The translations under genes were made by a program, and so were the position numbers. From NCBI RefSeq assembly GCF_023898315.1, contig NC_064622.1:177712178-177776177 (forward strand): 64,000 bases of DNA, in the 5' to 3' direction. Below, one piece after another: positions 43,640-55,139 of this stretch. The notes under the pieces were generated by a model that searched no databases, was not told where the DNA came from, and saw nothing but the letters and a program-made list of their open reading frames with translations. Position 1 is the first letter of the stretch. Each line of letters begins with the position of its first letter. This stretch comes from Schistocerca nitens. Taxonomy: Eukaryota; Arthropoda; Insecta; Orthoptera; Acrididae.

Positions 43640-44520
43640 CCCTCCCCCCTCCTATAAGTATACGGTAGACATCCTCTATTAGCCCAAGCATATATGGGTC
43701 AATATACTTTAACGGCCCTAAGCTGAATACTGTTAAAGTATTTGCATCATGTAGTCTCTTTCATAGACAAACTGCAGTTTCTCAGTTTTCTACCAGCGTC
43801 GCGCAACTTGCAGTTCGCTTTATCTCCTACTAGGTCTATATGATCGTCACAATTCGTGTATTATCGTTCCCATATATTTCTATGCTCCGCATTAAGAACT
43901 ACTTAACAGTTTCTTTGAACTGGGCTGATATTATTTTGAGATGTAATTTGTTATTACTTATTGCAAAGGAAGACAGAGAAACTCGGTTCTGGCACTCACC
44001 CTATTCCTCTCAAAAAAAAAAAAAATACCAAGGAGTATGAAAAAGTTTTTCAGAGATCGGATCGCTACCAGTTACAATTTTTTTTAAATTATTTAATAAA
44101 GCAACAGGTTTCGAGGTACCAACCTCGTCTTAAGGCTACAGTGGCAATCTACAAAAAAAAATATTTAACGGAAGTACATATACATATTAAGAACGGATTA
44201 CTAAACCCTAATATAATTTACGATTGCAGTAGAGTATAAAACAGGATATTTTGTACTTAATTTTGTATGTAACACACCATTAGAGATAAAATAATTGAAA
44301 TTAACTAATGAATAACCTACACATTATAACCTCCTTTGAATAAAGAATGGAGCAGTAAACTTCACTTTGGTTTAGTAGCAGTGTAACATTTTCCCACCTT
44401 TAGTGTTCTAAGATTGAAGTTGTTCTTTACAGCCTTCGCATGTGGTGTGGTCATCCTGCGGAAAAAGAGGAGAATAACATTTTTTATATGAAATGGGGTT
44501 GTAAAAACTCCCTATTCTTG
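43640..44520. other. Interval without recognisable gene
   Basis: AT-rich with short A-runs. No recognised ORF or repeat ends. Confidence 0.4.
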
Positions 44521-44523
44521 ATC

Positions 44524-44701
44524 AAAAAAATGGCTCTGAGCATAATGGGACATAACTTCTGAGGTCATCAGTCCCCTAGAACTTAGAACTACTTAAACCT
44601 AACTAAACATAAGGACATCACACACATCCATGCCCGAGGCAGGATTCGAACCTGCGACCGTAGCGGTCGCGCGGTTCCAGACTGTAGCGCCTAGAACCGC
44701 T
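44524..44701 (-). repeat. tRNA-derived SINE, head-truncated
   Basis: Minus-strand copy of the main SINE that stops at AGAACCGC, lacking the outermost head. It abuts a T-run and GC-rich DNA next to the LINE 3' end. Confidence 0.82.
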
Positions 44702-44836
44702 TTTTTTAAAGAGTGTTCAGTTATGAGTAGGCGGAGACAAGGTGGGCAGGGGTCGGAACCCGAGGCCTGGCCGCGATGTCGCCCCCTCCCCTCCCTGAAT
44801 CACTCCCTCAAAGTAGCTTTTTGATTTATTTTTATT

Positions 44837-45011
44837 TTATTTTATTATTTTTTTTACCAGGAAGAGGGTAAGTGAACAAAAGATCTTTATTGGTACAAAC
44901 TTAAATACAACAGAAATGCCATCCTTCCGGCGAAAATAACACAAGACATTATACCTCGTACAAGGCGAGCAATTTTTTTTTTTATGAACAAGATGTAGGA
45001 AAAAAAAGAAA

Positions 45012-45045
<34 letters not shown>

Positions 45046-46279
45046 GATGTAAGCTAAGAGGTGTGAAGCAATATACAGTGGAGTGAGGGAAAAACCAGTG
45101 TTTTCTGGTATAGTGCATAAAAGAAAGGAGGCGCGTGTCCATGCGCCTACTCCACTGTGGGTTACAATGTAGAGAGTAGCGCGGGGGGGTCTCAGATGTC
45201 AGTAGGGGGGGGGGGGGAGTGCTGTCGGCGTGTGGCACCATCCAACTGAGCGGGGGTGACGTAAAGATCGCATGTAGGTAATTGGCGAAGAAGGCGCGGT
45301 AGCGCGGTCGGTGTTCGACTTCACTGTGGGCGGTTTGTAAGTACTGCCAGAAATCGAGGCGTGTTTTGTCGCCACCATTATACATGTAGGTGATCGTCCA
45401 TCCCTTGACCCATACAATCGCATGATTTTTGGTGGCGGGGAAATAAGTGTTCTCAGGATGGATAAAAGTCCATGGGTCAATCGAGTCCGGCGGAACGCGG
45501 AGGTAACACGCAACAAACTGTCGGGCAAGTTTCCAGACGTCACTGGTGGCAGCACAAGTCAGTGGATGGACATCGTCATCCACGAGGTGGCAAATGGAAC
45601 AAAGTGGAGAGTCCTTTAGTCCGATGGCGTGAAGACGATGATTTGTGGCGACTTTTTCATTTGCGACTTGGTACCATGTTGCCCAGACGTTGGAGGGAAG
45701 AATAGGCCGGTGGATGTGACGCCAAACCGTGGGCCACCGCGTGGATGGATGTCTCAGTTCGATATTGTTGCTAGATATGGAACGAAGGAGTGGGGTGTAA
45801 AAATCTTTAGGTCGAGGAGAACGCGTGGTCGGTAAGTGTGTGTGAGCATAACTGAAGTCGACGATGAAATCAGAAATGTGCGTCAGATGGTGCTTGATGT
45901 GTCCGACTGGTACTGGTGGTGTTATGGTCGCGGGCACAAGAATTTCCAGCAAGCTGCGCGTACGGGAGGTGCCCCCGTGCCACTGCTTGTGCATGGTGGA
46001 AATGTACAAGGACGCCGCGCGGAGTCGCACATTGACGAGGCCGAGGCCCCCCGCTCGCGGGGGAAGGGTGAGCGTGTCGTAGCGGACCTTAAAGAGCGTA
46101 CCGGCCATAAGGAAGTATCCGAAGGCAGCCTGGAGGCTGCGTCCAATAGTTGATGGCAGCGGGAGGATCTGTGCAATGTGGACAATTCTGGACGCCACAT
46201 GTTGATTGGACACGTTGTAAAGAATCGAGTCGTCGGAGAAGATTTTGTCGCACCGTCGTGCGTATAGTTTGGAGTGCAC
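44837..46279 (-). pseudogene. LINE ORF2 C-terminal domain (open 480 codons, 3' readthrough)
   Basis: One minus-strand frame from MHSKLYARRCDKIFSDDSIL through LPPRAGGLGLVNVRLR, LPSNVWATWYQVANEKVATN, LCSICHLVDDDVHPLTCA (Cys/His zinc-binding region) and WVKGWTITYMYNG. This is the thumb and C-terminal zinc region that follows the polymerase. Sequence after about residue 385 reads through an expanded (TTA)n repeat (45013-45044) into the 3' UTR and is not true protein. The upstream RT motifs B and C are missing, so this segment is separated from its active site. Confidence 0.8.
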
Positions 46280-47328
46280 GCCGAATCAGCGATTCGGCGG
46301 TGCCGTACAGGCGTCGGATCACGTCGATAAAGGCTGGTGGAAAACCCATGCGGTTCATCACTGAGAACAGAAAAAGATGTCGCACTTTGTCGAATGCGCT
46401 GTCAAAATCAATGGCAACCACTGCGGCGCGGAGTCTGCACGCCGCTGCCAGTGCAATTAAATCGCGACATTCTCCTGTGGCCGTTTGTATATTAAGTGAG
46501 CCGCCCGGAGTTGTCTGTTCCGGGGATAGAATGCTGGGCAGGACCTCGCGGCATCGCGTTGCCAGTAGGCGTGTAAAAATTTTACAGTCTGCGTTAAGCA
46601 GAGTCAGGGGACGGTAATGTGCAGTCGTCACACCTGGGGTCGGTTTGTGGATGGGTATAATAATTCTCGTGACGAAGGACGGCGGTACGGCGTTCCCCAT
46701 CGTCAGCAGTTCCTGAAACATCGTTGTCCACCGTGACGCCATTAGTGTGAAGAAAGCGCGATAAAATTCTATCGGCAATCGGTCGACACCAGGTGACTTA
46801 TTCAGAGCACCTTTTTTGATTGCATCGTGGATTTCGTCACGCGTAATGGGCTCCATCAGCTCGTCCGCTTCGTCGCTGGTGAGGGTGCGAGTTATGTGGT
46901 AACACAGACTCCTCAGCGTGGTTGTTGGTAGTCTCCTCCTGGTACATTGTGCGGTAGTGGCCGACAAAGGCACTGACGATTTCGGCCTGGCAAGTGACGT
47001 GCTGGCCGCGACAGGTGGTTATCTCGGTGATGAGTTGTTGTCGTCGATGTTTCCTATCGGAGGTGATATGATGCATGGTCGGATGTTCTAGTTCCGCCGA
47101 ATCTTGACGTCGGGTTCGCACCATAGCCCCCTGCAGTCTACGGCGTGTCAACGTTACAATTAGCGCCTTAATCCTGCTGCTTTCCCTCTGGGTGTCGGGG
47201 GTGGGCGGTTGGGCGTCCAGGTCGCGGAGAACGGCGTAGAAATAGTCGGTAGTGTGCCGGCGCCACATAGCAACTTCCTTTCCATACTGAAAGTACGTCG
47301 AATGGTAGGTTTGACACATTCCAGCCAC
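46089..47328 (-). pseudogene. LINE ORF2 RT N-terminal half, catalytic box deleted
   Basis: Frames 47328-46837 and 46973-46089 give the linker (MCQTYHSTYFQYGKEVAMWR) and RT start: ALNKSPGVDRLPIEFYRAFF, HYRPLTLLNADCKIFTRLLA, AVVAIDFDSAFDKVRHLFLF (motif A Asp) and FIDVIRRLYGTAESLI. At about 46280 the sequence jumps to the C-terminal domain. The expected RQGCPLS and YADD motifs do not occur in either frame. A frameshift lies near 46900. Confidence 0.82.
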
Positions 47329-47332
47329 CAGG

Positions 47333-48198
47333 TCAAGGTCGTGCAGTATTTAGGTAAGCGACGTTCACAGGTGGCCCATGTCTCGGTACACGTTGAAGAC
47401 ATTCGGGATCATGAAGATGGGAGGTGTTTAGCTTCCACGGTGCACGACTACGCCAGACCACTTGCTTGGGGAAGAGAATGTTGCAGATGTAGGCACAGTG
47501 GTCCGAAAAGGCCAGGGGCCAAAGTTCTGCACCTTGGACTGCAGGTGTGAGTTCCCGAGAGACGTAAATTCTATCAAGGCGGCTCGCGGAGTGACTCGTC
47601 TGGTAAGTATGTCCAGGCGCGTCGCCGTGCTGAACTTCCCAAGTGTCGCGGAGCAACAGATCTCGGACGACAAGACGCAGTATTTGACAGGTGTTGTAGT
47701 GGGGCACTTGATCTTTAGGGTGCAAGACACAATTAAAATCTCCCCCAAGCAAGTAATGGTCGCAGCGTCCAAGAAACAAAGGAGCAATTTCTTCTGAATA
47801 GAAGAGTTCCTGTCGCGTCTTCGGGTGGAGCCTGACGGAGCGTAAATGTTGACGATACGCGTCCCCATGACGGTGACGGCCATGCCTCTGGCAGATGGAA
47901 GGTATGTGATATCGGCCACTGGAATGCCTTCTCTGGCGTAGATGGCTACGCCGCGTCCCAAGTGGTCACCAGGAGAAGGATAAGTGTTATATCCCGCGAC
48001 GTCTGGAAGTGTGGCCAAGTGTACTTCCTGTAGTAGTGCGATATCGACGTCCGACGCCCATATCATCTCTCGCAGCAGTTGAAGTTTCACGGGTGAGCTA
48101 ATGGTGTTAGTGTTCATCGTCGCTATTCGGTAGGTTTGGAGCTGTACCCCGCCGTGGAGGGGAACTCCACCGGCGGAGGATGAAGAGGGGCGTGGCAA
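47333..48198 (-). pseudogene. LINE ORF2 AP-like endonuclease, one frameshift
   Basis: Frame 48198-47428 starts MPRPSSSSAGG and contains YRIATMNTNTI (Asn), DVDIALLQEVHL (Glu), GRGVAIYAREG and RIVNIYAPSGS. After a frameshift near 47790 the second frame gives HYLLGGDFNCVL (Asp/Asn), ASRLDRIYVSREL and LAFSDHCAYI (Asp/His). All landmarks of the exonuclease-endonuclease-phosphatase fold are present in order. The enzyme nicks target DNA to prime reverse transcription. It starts 36 bp after the ORF1 stop, the usual tandem arrangement. Confidence 0.85.
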
Positions 48199-48233
48199 CG
48201 GCGAGTCGTGCCGTACGCCACCTGACGGCGCTA

Positions 48234-49622
48234 TCAGCGGCGTAACGCTGCTTCCGTCTGGGGCGACTCTGTCCCCAGCGTGTGGTCCGGGTCCTCATCG
48301 ACGTCCTCACTCCACACCATTGAAGGCGTTGTCGTTGTGATGGTCGTACGTTCCACTTCGGTCGTAGGGGCGGAGGACGTCTCGGCGGCAGTCGCATCGG
48401 TGGAGTCCATTGGTTCAGGAGCACCTGAGCGAGACAGTATAGTAGGCATCGACACATCCACAGTCGGTGTCATGTTGTCGTCATTCGTATCGTCGTGTAG
48501 GTTCTCCGAGGCCTCGTCGGGTCGGACGGCCTCTGGAGCATCAGGGGGAGGTGATCGGTCTCGTTCCGAGACCGTACGGCGCCTCCTCTTGCGCCTCTTA
48601 GGTGAACGTTGTTTGCGGGTTCGTCCCTCCGTGTCGGAAGACGGAAGGGAGTCGCGTCGCTCTGAGAGGAAGGCCGTCGCGGGAACGTCAAATGAAGGGA
48701 CGTCCATATGTTCAGGCGGGTGGGTGTCGGAAGTCGTCGCTGTTGGTAGTGGCGCCGGAGTAGCGTCAGGCTTTGAGCGCGACGTGTCGGCCCCGGCGGT
48801 ATCCGTAGCAGCTGGGAGGGTCACCGGTACGTGGTCCGATGAGCGGCGGCCGGTGGGAGGAGAAGAGAGCGCCGATGCGTAGGTGATCGGTAAAACCGTC
48901 GTCGGAGCTGGAGGAGCCACGGTAGCGGTTGGCAATTGGGTGATTAGTCGCTGAAGACACTCAGATCTGAGGTGGCCTTCTTTGCCGCACCCGGAACAGG
49001 TCTTGGGTTGGCCGTCGTATATGACAACCGCGCGGCACCCGCTAATTTGCAGGTAAGATGGCACGTCCACGATGGAGGTCAATGGTGATCTGCCGTACAC
49101 CGTTAAGAACGGGGTACGTTTGGAATTGCGCCCAGCGTTCGGAAGTGTGGCCATGTACAGTGCCATAGGGGAAAAAGTCGCGATAACGTCTTCCGCCGGA
49201 AGCTCGAACGGGAGTTCGAAAACTCGTATGGTGCGCATTCCTAAGACGGCATGGTCGACAGTGACCGCTCCGACATTGCCGTCGGCGTGGCAAAAGCGTA
49301 ATCCATGGTTGGTGTCACGAAGTATTCTTTCACATACCGCGTCATTGACGACTTTGACGTACACAGTACTGCTTAATATGGACAAATGGATGCCCAAGAT
49401 GTCGGAAGCTGGGATCTTAGCAAAGTCGCGTAGGAAGCGTTCCACTTCCAAGGCCTTTGGTCGTGCGTATTCGTTGCGGAAGTTGAATCGTAATGTTGAT
49501 TTTCGAAAACGGTTGGCCATGGTTCTAGTGCACATAAGCGACACGTAAGTGACGGCCGCTGAAATGTAAACAACAGCGAGCGCGCGCGCGCTCCGCAGGC
49601 GGAAACAACAGGAGGTCCGCAC
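48234..49622 (-). CDS. LINE ORF1 protein with CCHC zinc knuckle
   Basis: 462-codon open frame, the longest intact coding frame in the window. The true start may be the second Met of MCTRTMANRFRKSTLRFNF, about 34 residues in, because the upstream residues are hydrophobic and GC-rich leader-like. N-terminal part (about residues 35-190) resembles a retroelement RNA-binding domain. CSGCGKEGHLRSEC (about residues 208-221) is a CX2CX4HX4C zinc knuckle. After that comes a Pro/Ser/Thr/Ala-rich tail with a basic block RKQRSPKRRKRRRR that could act in nuclear import or RNA binding. Open while ORF2 is broken, but presence of an open frame does not show expression. Confidence 0.8.
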   Translation of the reverse strand: MRTSCCFRLRSARALAVVYISAAVTYVSLMCTRTMANRFRKSTLRFNFRNEYARPKALEVERFLRDFAKIPASDILGIHLSILSSTVYVKVVNDAVCERILRDTNHGLRFCHADGNVGAVTVDHAVLGMRTIRVFELPFELPAEDVIATFSPMALYMATLPNAGRNSKRTPFLTVYGRSPLTSIVDVPSYLQISGCRAVVIYDGQPKTCSGCGKEGHLRSECLQRLITQLPTATVAPPAPTTVLPITYASALSSPPTGRRSSDHVPVTLPAATDTAGADTSRSKPDATPAPLPTATTSDTHPPEHMDVPSFDVPATAFLSERRDSLPSSDTEGRTRKQRSPKRRKRRRRTVSERDRSPPPDAPEAVRPDEASENLHDDTNDDNMTPTVDVSMPTILSRSGAPEPMDSTDATAAETSSAPTTEVERTTITTTTPSMVWSEDVDEDPDHTLGTESPQTEAALRR

Positions 49623-49751
49623 TGCACGGCGGCGAAAGCCGGACTGTCACCCCGGCCGGCGGATTCTTGATCACCGAAACTGTTCATTGCAGTATGAAGG
49701 CAGCCTAAACTTAGTTTGTGACCATAGCTAGTGGATAAGTATTTGAAAATT

Positions 49752-49942
49752 GAAAATTCGTGGTAAGTTTCTATGGGACCAAACTGCTGAGGTCATCGGT
49801 CCCTAGGCTTACACACTACTTAATCTAACTTAAACTAACTTACGCTAAGGACAACACACACACACACGCCCGAGGGAGGACTCGAACCTCCGATGGGGGC
49901 GCCGCGCGAACCTGTTACAAGGCGCATCAGACCGCGCGGCTT
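49752..49942 (-). repeat. tRNA-derived SINE, second family
   Basis: Minus-strand copy: TTCTATGGGACCAAACTGCT, CTTAAACTAACTTACGCTAA, B-box on the SINE strand GGTTCGAGTCC, head with CCGCGCGGTCTGATGCGCC. Target duplication not clear. Confidence 0.85.
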
Positions 49943-49944
49943 GA

Positions 49945-50528
49945 TAGATGTAATTGCCTTGGAAAGGGAGGTGTTTCAACCATATTATGGTTGTACATTA
50001 TTTTTGAATTAAATTTTAGGTTTCGTTGTAGTTGTAGTCATCGTTGAATTTTCAGTATAGTCCAATATATTCCTTTTAAGGTATGTTTAAACGGGCTATA
50101 AAATTGCATATTGCCCTGACAATATATTCAGACATTACTGTCCGGCAACATTACATGCAGGCGAATTGGAGCCACATGTACTACAAGGGAACTGGCCACT
50201 GTTGCCCAGAAACTTTTGCGGCAATAAATTTCCGGGCCAGAAGTGTGTAAACAAGGCCTCGCTATCGTCACAAAACGGACCAACGTGAGCTGGTGGAAGT
50301 GAATGCAGCTCTCTAGCTTCTACACCACACAGATAATTAATTTAGAAATGACCAGAGGAATCGGGCTTTGTGGATACATCCTTTTTTAACCAAGCGAAAT
50401 GTTTTAGCTAATTTAGCTCGTTAACTGATGCTCGATGCATAACTTTTTGCAGGACTTTACCTGAATCTCGAACAAGCAATTGACCCAAGAATCGCCAAAA
50501 CCGATACAAATAAGAGAGACTGTACCAC
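49945..50528. other. Interval without recognisable gene
   Basis: No gene or repeat ends recognised. Confidence 0.4.
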
Positions 50529-50536
50529 CTGCAACC

Positions 50537-50727
50537 GCCGACCGGAGTGGCCAAGCGGTTCTAGGCGCTTCGGTCTGGAACCGCTCGACCGCTACGGTCG
50601 CAGGTTCGAATCCTGCCTCGGGCATGGATGTTTGTGACGTCTTTAGGTTAGTTAGGTTTAAGTAGTTCTAAGTTCAAGGGACTGATGACCTCAGATGTTA
50701 AGTCCCATAGTGTTCGGAGCCAGCCAG
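50537..50727 (+). repeat. tRNA-derived SINE with 8-bp target duplication
   Basis: Full-length copy of the main SINE (GGAGTGGCCAAGCGGTTCTA, GGTTCGAATCC). Direct repeats CTGCAACC at 50529-50536 and 50728-50735. The tail ends GGAGCCAGCCAG rather than the usual TTTGAACC. Confidence 0.88.
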
Positions 50728-50739
50728 CTGCAACCTGAT

Positions 50740-51990
50740 TTCTGATCACCCACCTGTTTTTAGCTACTGGTAATTGGCACAGAAGTATAATGTACTTCTT
50801 TAAAGTGCAGTATTCGTCAATAACAAACTTGGTACCAGAAGTATGAAACGCTTTGGTAGTATTGAAGCATTTCATAGAGTTTTAAATAAGAATCAATTTT
50901 TTATTTATAATTTATTTTTTGCTCACCAACAGACGGAGACACATGCGATAACGCTCACAACAGTCAAGCGTGATTTCAACCTCATCGCCAACATCGTGTC
51001 AAGCGATACATTACTTTCGACGTTCCGTAGATCTTGCCGTAGATGAATCGCATTTATGATATTCATTCAGTTCTCTCGTTTGTTCACTTCTCTACTGCTG
51101 TACACAACAAACTCGTCACATCAGGCTACTGAAATAACAAAATAGGTGGCTAGATGCACACGTGTCTGCAACGCTTTCGGAGAGAGAAGTGGGAAACAAA
51201 GATGAGTGCGAGAGGGAAATTTTCAGACAAGGACAGAGATGCACATTGCCCTGCAATACGAAATATTCCCCATACTCTTTGGGCAACACCGGCAATCCTT
51301 TGGCAACAAATATGCAACTGCCTGCAACGTTTGTAATATTTGCATGGCCGCACCACAAAGTTTCCATGTATTGTAGCCTCACTGCAGTAGTGTTGAAAGC
51401 AACGCAACTGCGGTCCAGTACTGCCGTGAAATATGGCCCCTGCAAACGCAGCTTTAGACACACAAATTGAGACATGCCGGAATTTAAAAACGGTTTTGTC
51501 ATTTGCCACTATGATGATACGTACATTCCCAACACTGTAATCTAGTCTCAATTGCAGTCCAATAACGACCGGAGCGGCAGACAGGAACACTGCCGTTACT
51601 TTGGTTTATACAAATTTGTCAGAAATAGTCTGAATAGCTTGCAAGGTTGTTGCTGGTTTGGTTGTGCTCAGAAATAATTGTAAACGTTGCGCCCTTACCA
51701 AGTCTTTCTAAGGACACTCTACTATTGAACACCCTTCTTAGCTTCCCAGACTGTTTCTGACCACCCGGTATACTATTCACACAACTGTTGTATTAACTCC
51801 TAACAGAAAATACTGTCTCACCAGTTATTGTAATGGTAGCTGTTGTTGAGGGAGGCTCTGTTCGCGCCAAAAGCGACACGCTCGACCGCTACCATCACCA
51901 CTGGCTTCAACCATAACTCCTATAAGTGACTGACTAAACGTCACTGACAGAGCTGTCGGCGCTTCGACCTCGATAATCGATATTCGTACG
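50740..51990. other. Interval without recognisable gene
   Basis: Overlapping open frames on both strands at 51116-51590 have no recognised domain. Probably an unclassified repeat or unique DNA. Confidence 0.4.
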
Positions 51991-51997
51991 CACTCGT

Positions 51998-52440
51998 GAC
52001 CGCCTCCGTAGCCTAGGTCGTTAACGCACGAATGTGCGGTAGCGCTCGACTCGCAGATAAGCCAGTTCGAATTCTAGTGGTGGATGCAATTTTCACTGCA
52101 AGTATTTGGTCAGAAAAGGGAGGAGAGATCGTTGAGCTAATGCCCTGGTTTAAATTCCAAACCTGTCCGCAGTGCCTCATGATTTGAGGGTATGTGATAC
52201 TTTTGATGATTAGCCGACCGTCGGATGGGGACGTTGAGCTTTGAGTTCCCATGGTCTATTCAAGAGGATTGGGCTATGTGCCGGCACTAAGTTTCCCCCT
52301 CTCCCTTTCATCGTCATCCTATACTAATATGACACTACACATTGATCATTAGCCACCGAAACTTGACAGACTTACATACACAGCTTTCACACTTAGCGAC
52401 GGAAAGGTGTCTGCGGGCGGGGGTTGTAGGGAAAACCTTT
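51998..52440 (+). repeat. Long tRNA-derived SINE, sixth family
   Basis: Head GACCGCCTCCGTAGCCTAGG, B-box-like CAGTTCGAATTCTAG, then a long body with CTGGTTTAAATTCCAAACC, GGGTATGTGATACTTTTGAT, GACCGTCGGATGGGGACGTT and TAGCGACGGAAAGGTGTCTG. I associate this body with a SINE of orthopteran genomes. Right boundary approximate. Confidence 0.65.
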
Positions 52441-52444
52441 GCAA

Positions 52445-53900
52445 TTAGACTGCTGTACCTGCCCATCTGTATCTCCCATCCATTCATGCCATACGACCTT
52501 TCTGTAACAGTAGAAAGGGGGCTCGCCTCGTCTTTCGGCGGTAAAGCAGTCGTCTGCGTACTACTTTATTCTTAACTCAATTACTCGTCCCAATTATACA
52601 GAATACCTCTGGATTCGTTTTTTCAGTTGTCGCTATACACTGCGTGTGTATTAAGGATTTCGGTTGTCGCTGAAATTACGCGTTTTTGGTTAATCGCTTT
52701 TTTCCGACTCCAGTTTAACCTGACTGGCAAAAAAAGATCAAAGCAACCAGTTTCTGAAATAACTGATTTTGGGTTTTTTATTCCTATTATTTCCCGTAAT
52801 AAACGTATAAATCGAACAAACATTTAAAATTTTGACCCTCTTAGTTTCAGGATGCACGGAATCGAAGTATTACATGACGTAGGCAAATAAAAGAAAACCT
52901 AGTACGTGCAGCGTTCGCTGATTTCGTTGAAAAGTGATAAGTGGTTGAATACTACAAGAAATCACCAATATTTTCCTGTTGATTCAAAGTTTTTGAAACT
53001 GCTAAAAATAATGTTGTAATTGGGATCATATCACTGTTTTGGAGTTACGAATAGTCAGTGCTGAACGGTGAAGAACTCTGTTTTTCATGTCAATTTGTCC
53101 GTTTTCAAGGGCTACAAGGAGATAAAAGCATATAATGCAGACACTGGCAGGATATCAGCTACTTTATATTTTTATTGTAGACTATGAATGAATTGTTGTT
53201 AAGTTTTTAATTTTTTGCTGTTACCGTAATTTCCTTCCCTTTGCTTATTTACTAGAAATAGCAGACAAGTTCTTTAACTTTTTAAAGCAAGTGAGGCATT
53301 ATACTTCATTGCTACGTCACTTCGAAAAAATATTTCCATACTAGGGCTGTTGCCGTTCTGCAATACAACGGACGTCCCGAGACGACAGCGAGAAGCCATC
53401 GTATAGACCAGGAGACCAAGTGGGGGCGAGTCTCGCACACTGCATGTAAACGCATACCATAAGGCACGACACACGGCAGCAATGTTGTGCCAGTTCTTGC
53501 TCGTTTCGGTCGGCGTTGTTATTAAAATAGCATTGATTGTTTTCCCATTTTCTATAATAACGCAATATTTCAAACCAATGCAAATTTTACGGTTAAAACG
53601 TAGTTCTTTTTTAAAACGGTTTGTTCGCGAACGAAATACTTTAGCACTGCTGAGGGTTTTTACTCGGTTATTATAAAAATTATCCGCTTTGCGGATTATC
53701 TGCGGCCTGTTTCTCTCTTTTTTTCTGTTGAAAATATTTATTCGCCCCGGGCGTGATTCGGGTGGGCGATGATCTTACGTTACTACACGAGAGTAGTAAT
53801 GTGCTGCTCGAACACTGCTTGCGCTGGACTGTATTTTGCCTCAAACCTATGTACGGCAACGTGAAATTGGATAGTGGTGTATTCTTTGTAAGTACCTAAA
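52445..53900. other. Interval without recognisable gene
   Basis: AT-rich. Small overlapping ORFs (52623-52827, 53274-53676) without recognised domains. Confidence 0.4.
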
Positions 53901-53905
53901 TTTTA

Positions 53906-54172
53906 CGAGGGAAGCCAAAAAATCGGAATTATTTTTTTAAAGCTATATATTTTCAAACTGATTGCGAAAAACTCTACCCCTTTTCAAAAATACTTTCCAT
54001 TAGAACTAACAAATTTCCCACCGGTGCTTCCACTGTTCGAAACTTTTTTGTAGGCAACTTTAGAAATGGCTGACAGCCCCTACCTCTTTTTTTTTTCAAA
54101 TCGGTGTCCTTTCATGCAATTTTTCATACGTGGAAATAAGAAAAAGTCGCACGGAGCCACGTCAGGCGAGTA

Positions 54173-54223
<51 letters not shown>

Positions 54224-54820
54224 AACGGAACCATGCCATTTGTAGCCAAAAAAACTGTCTAAAAGTGATGGCTGTATGTGCAGGTGCGTTGTGGTGGAAG
54301 AACCAGTTTCTTGTCTGCCACAAATCCGGTGCTTGTTGACGAATACTGTTGCAGTCTTCATAAAACGGTCTGTGAGCACAAGCTCTCGAACTTTTTCAAT
54401 ATTCTCACTGATTCGGGCAGTTGGTGGACGTCCAGGACGAAGTTCGTCATTAATCGACATGTCATCATTTTTAAATCGAGCAAACCACTCCTACACTTAA
54501 ATTTTTCCCATGGCGTCATCTTGGTTAGCTGTTTTCAACATTAAAACAATTTCAGCAGCATTTTTATAAAGTAGAAAACAAAATTTCACAGCTGCACGTT
54601 GTTCACCTAAGTTTGTCATCATAAAAAACGAAGCAAGAACAAAACAGCGCTAGCAAAAGCAGTCGCTGCAGAAGAGCAGAACAAGCCCTGTCATCACAGG
54701 CAGCACTGAACTGGCAATGGGTTGCGCTATACACGCCTAGCGGCAGAAATGTGTACTACACAAGCTCCGCCCACGGCAGTGTTGTTCCGTTTTTTTTTTT
54801 TTTTTCTTTACCCCGTCGTG
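53906..54820 (-). pseudogene. mariner-like element with (TG)n inside the transposase
   Basis: Left end CGAGGGAAGCCAAAAAATCG after TA resembles a mariner TIR; the right end (reverse complement CGACGGGGTAAAGAAAAA) is a diverged partner. The minus-strand reading gives GEQRAAVKFCFLLYKNAAEI near the N-terminus, EWFARFKNDDMSINDELRPG, RPPTARISENIEKVRELVLT, then a jump and PYSPDVAPCDFFLFPRMKNC. A 48-bp TG tract replaces the region where the first two catalytic Asp motifs should be; only the third motif is visible. Two stops occur near MGKI. Internally deleted and dead. Confidence 0.75.
54175..54222. repeat. (TG)n microsatellite
   Basis: About 24 TG units located inside the deleted mariner-like element. 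Confidence 0.97.
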
Positions 54821-55139
54821 CTATGATGATCAGAGAAGAATTATTATAAACATTAGTTAAGTGATCTTAATTACGATATTGTAATTAATTTTTGTTCCCG
54901 AACAACGCAAATACGTGACTGTGTACTTTAATTGCGGGTCATGCGCATAAGTAGATTAGTTCTCAATTACCGCGGATATTCGAGATTCTACTGTACATCC
55001 GAGGCCCAAAAATGTACCGAAAAGTACCTGTTATTCGGAACTAAAATACCGGTATCGATTTTAACCGTTCGGTTTTTCCCTTGGTGTGTTATGGGATCAC
55101 AAGAACTTTGGGAAGCACTAGGTTGTACGTAATGTTTGT

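Larger units (their letters stand above)
44826..49660 (-). mobile_element. APE-type LINE, almost full length, minus strand
   Basis: From right to left: a GC-rich leader, ORF1 with a zinc knuckle (49622-48234), ORF2 endonuclease, RT N-terminal half and a long C-terminal domain, and finally an A-rich 3' end (poly-T on the plus strand, 44826-44859). Two-ORF structure with AP-type endonuclease and CCHC ORF1 is non-LTR. The ORF2 C-terminal reading (PPRAGGLGLVNVRLRAASLY) suggests an L1/Tx1-like clade, but the clade call is tentative. ORF2 is broken by a frameshift and an internal deletion. Target duplications were not found. Confidence 0.85.

Noticed and set aside
43435..43691. Cys/Val and Arg/Glu repeat proteins on the minus strand
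   Set aside because: Translations of (CA)n and (CT)n microsatellites.
45013..45044. Tyrosine-rich protein tail (run of ten Tyr) on the minus strand
   Set aside because: It is a (TTA)n microsatellite in the LINE 3' untranslated region read as codons.
48280..48882. 200-codon plus-strand open frame
   Set aside because: Antisense shadow of the GC-rich ORF1 tail; no start context or domain.
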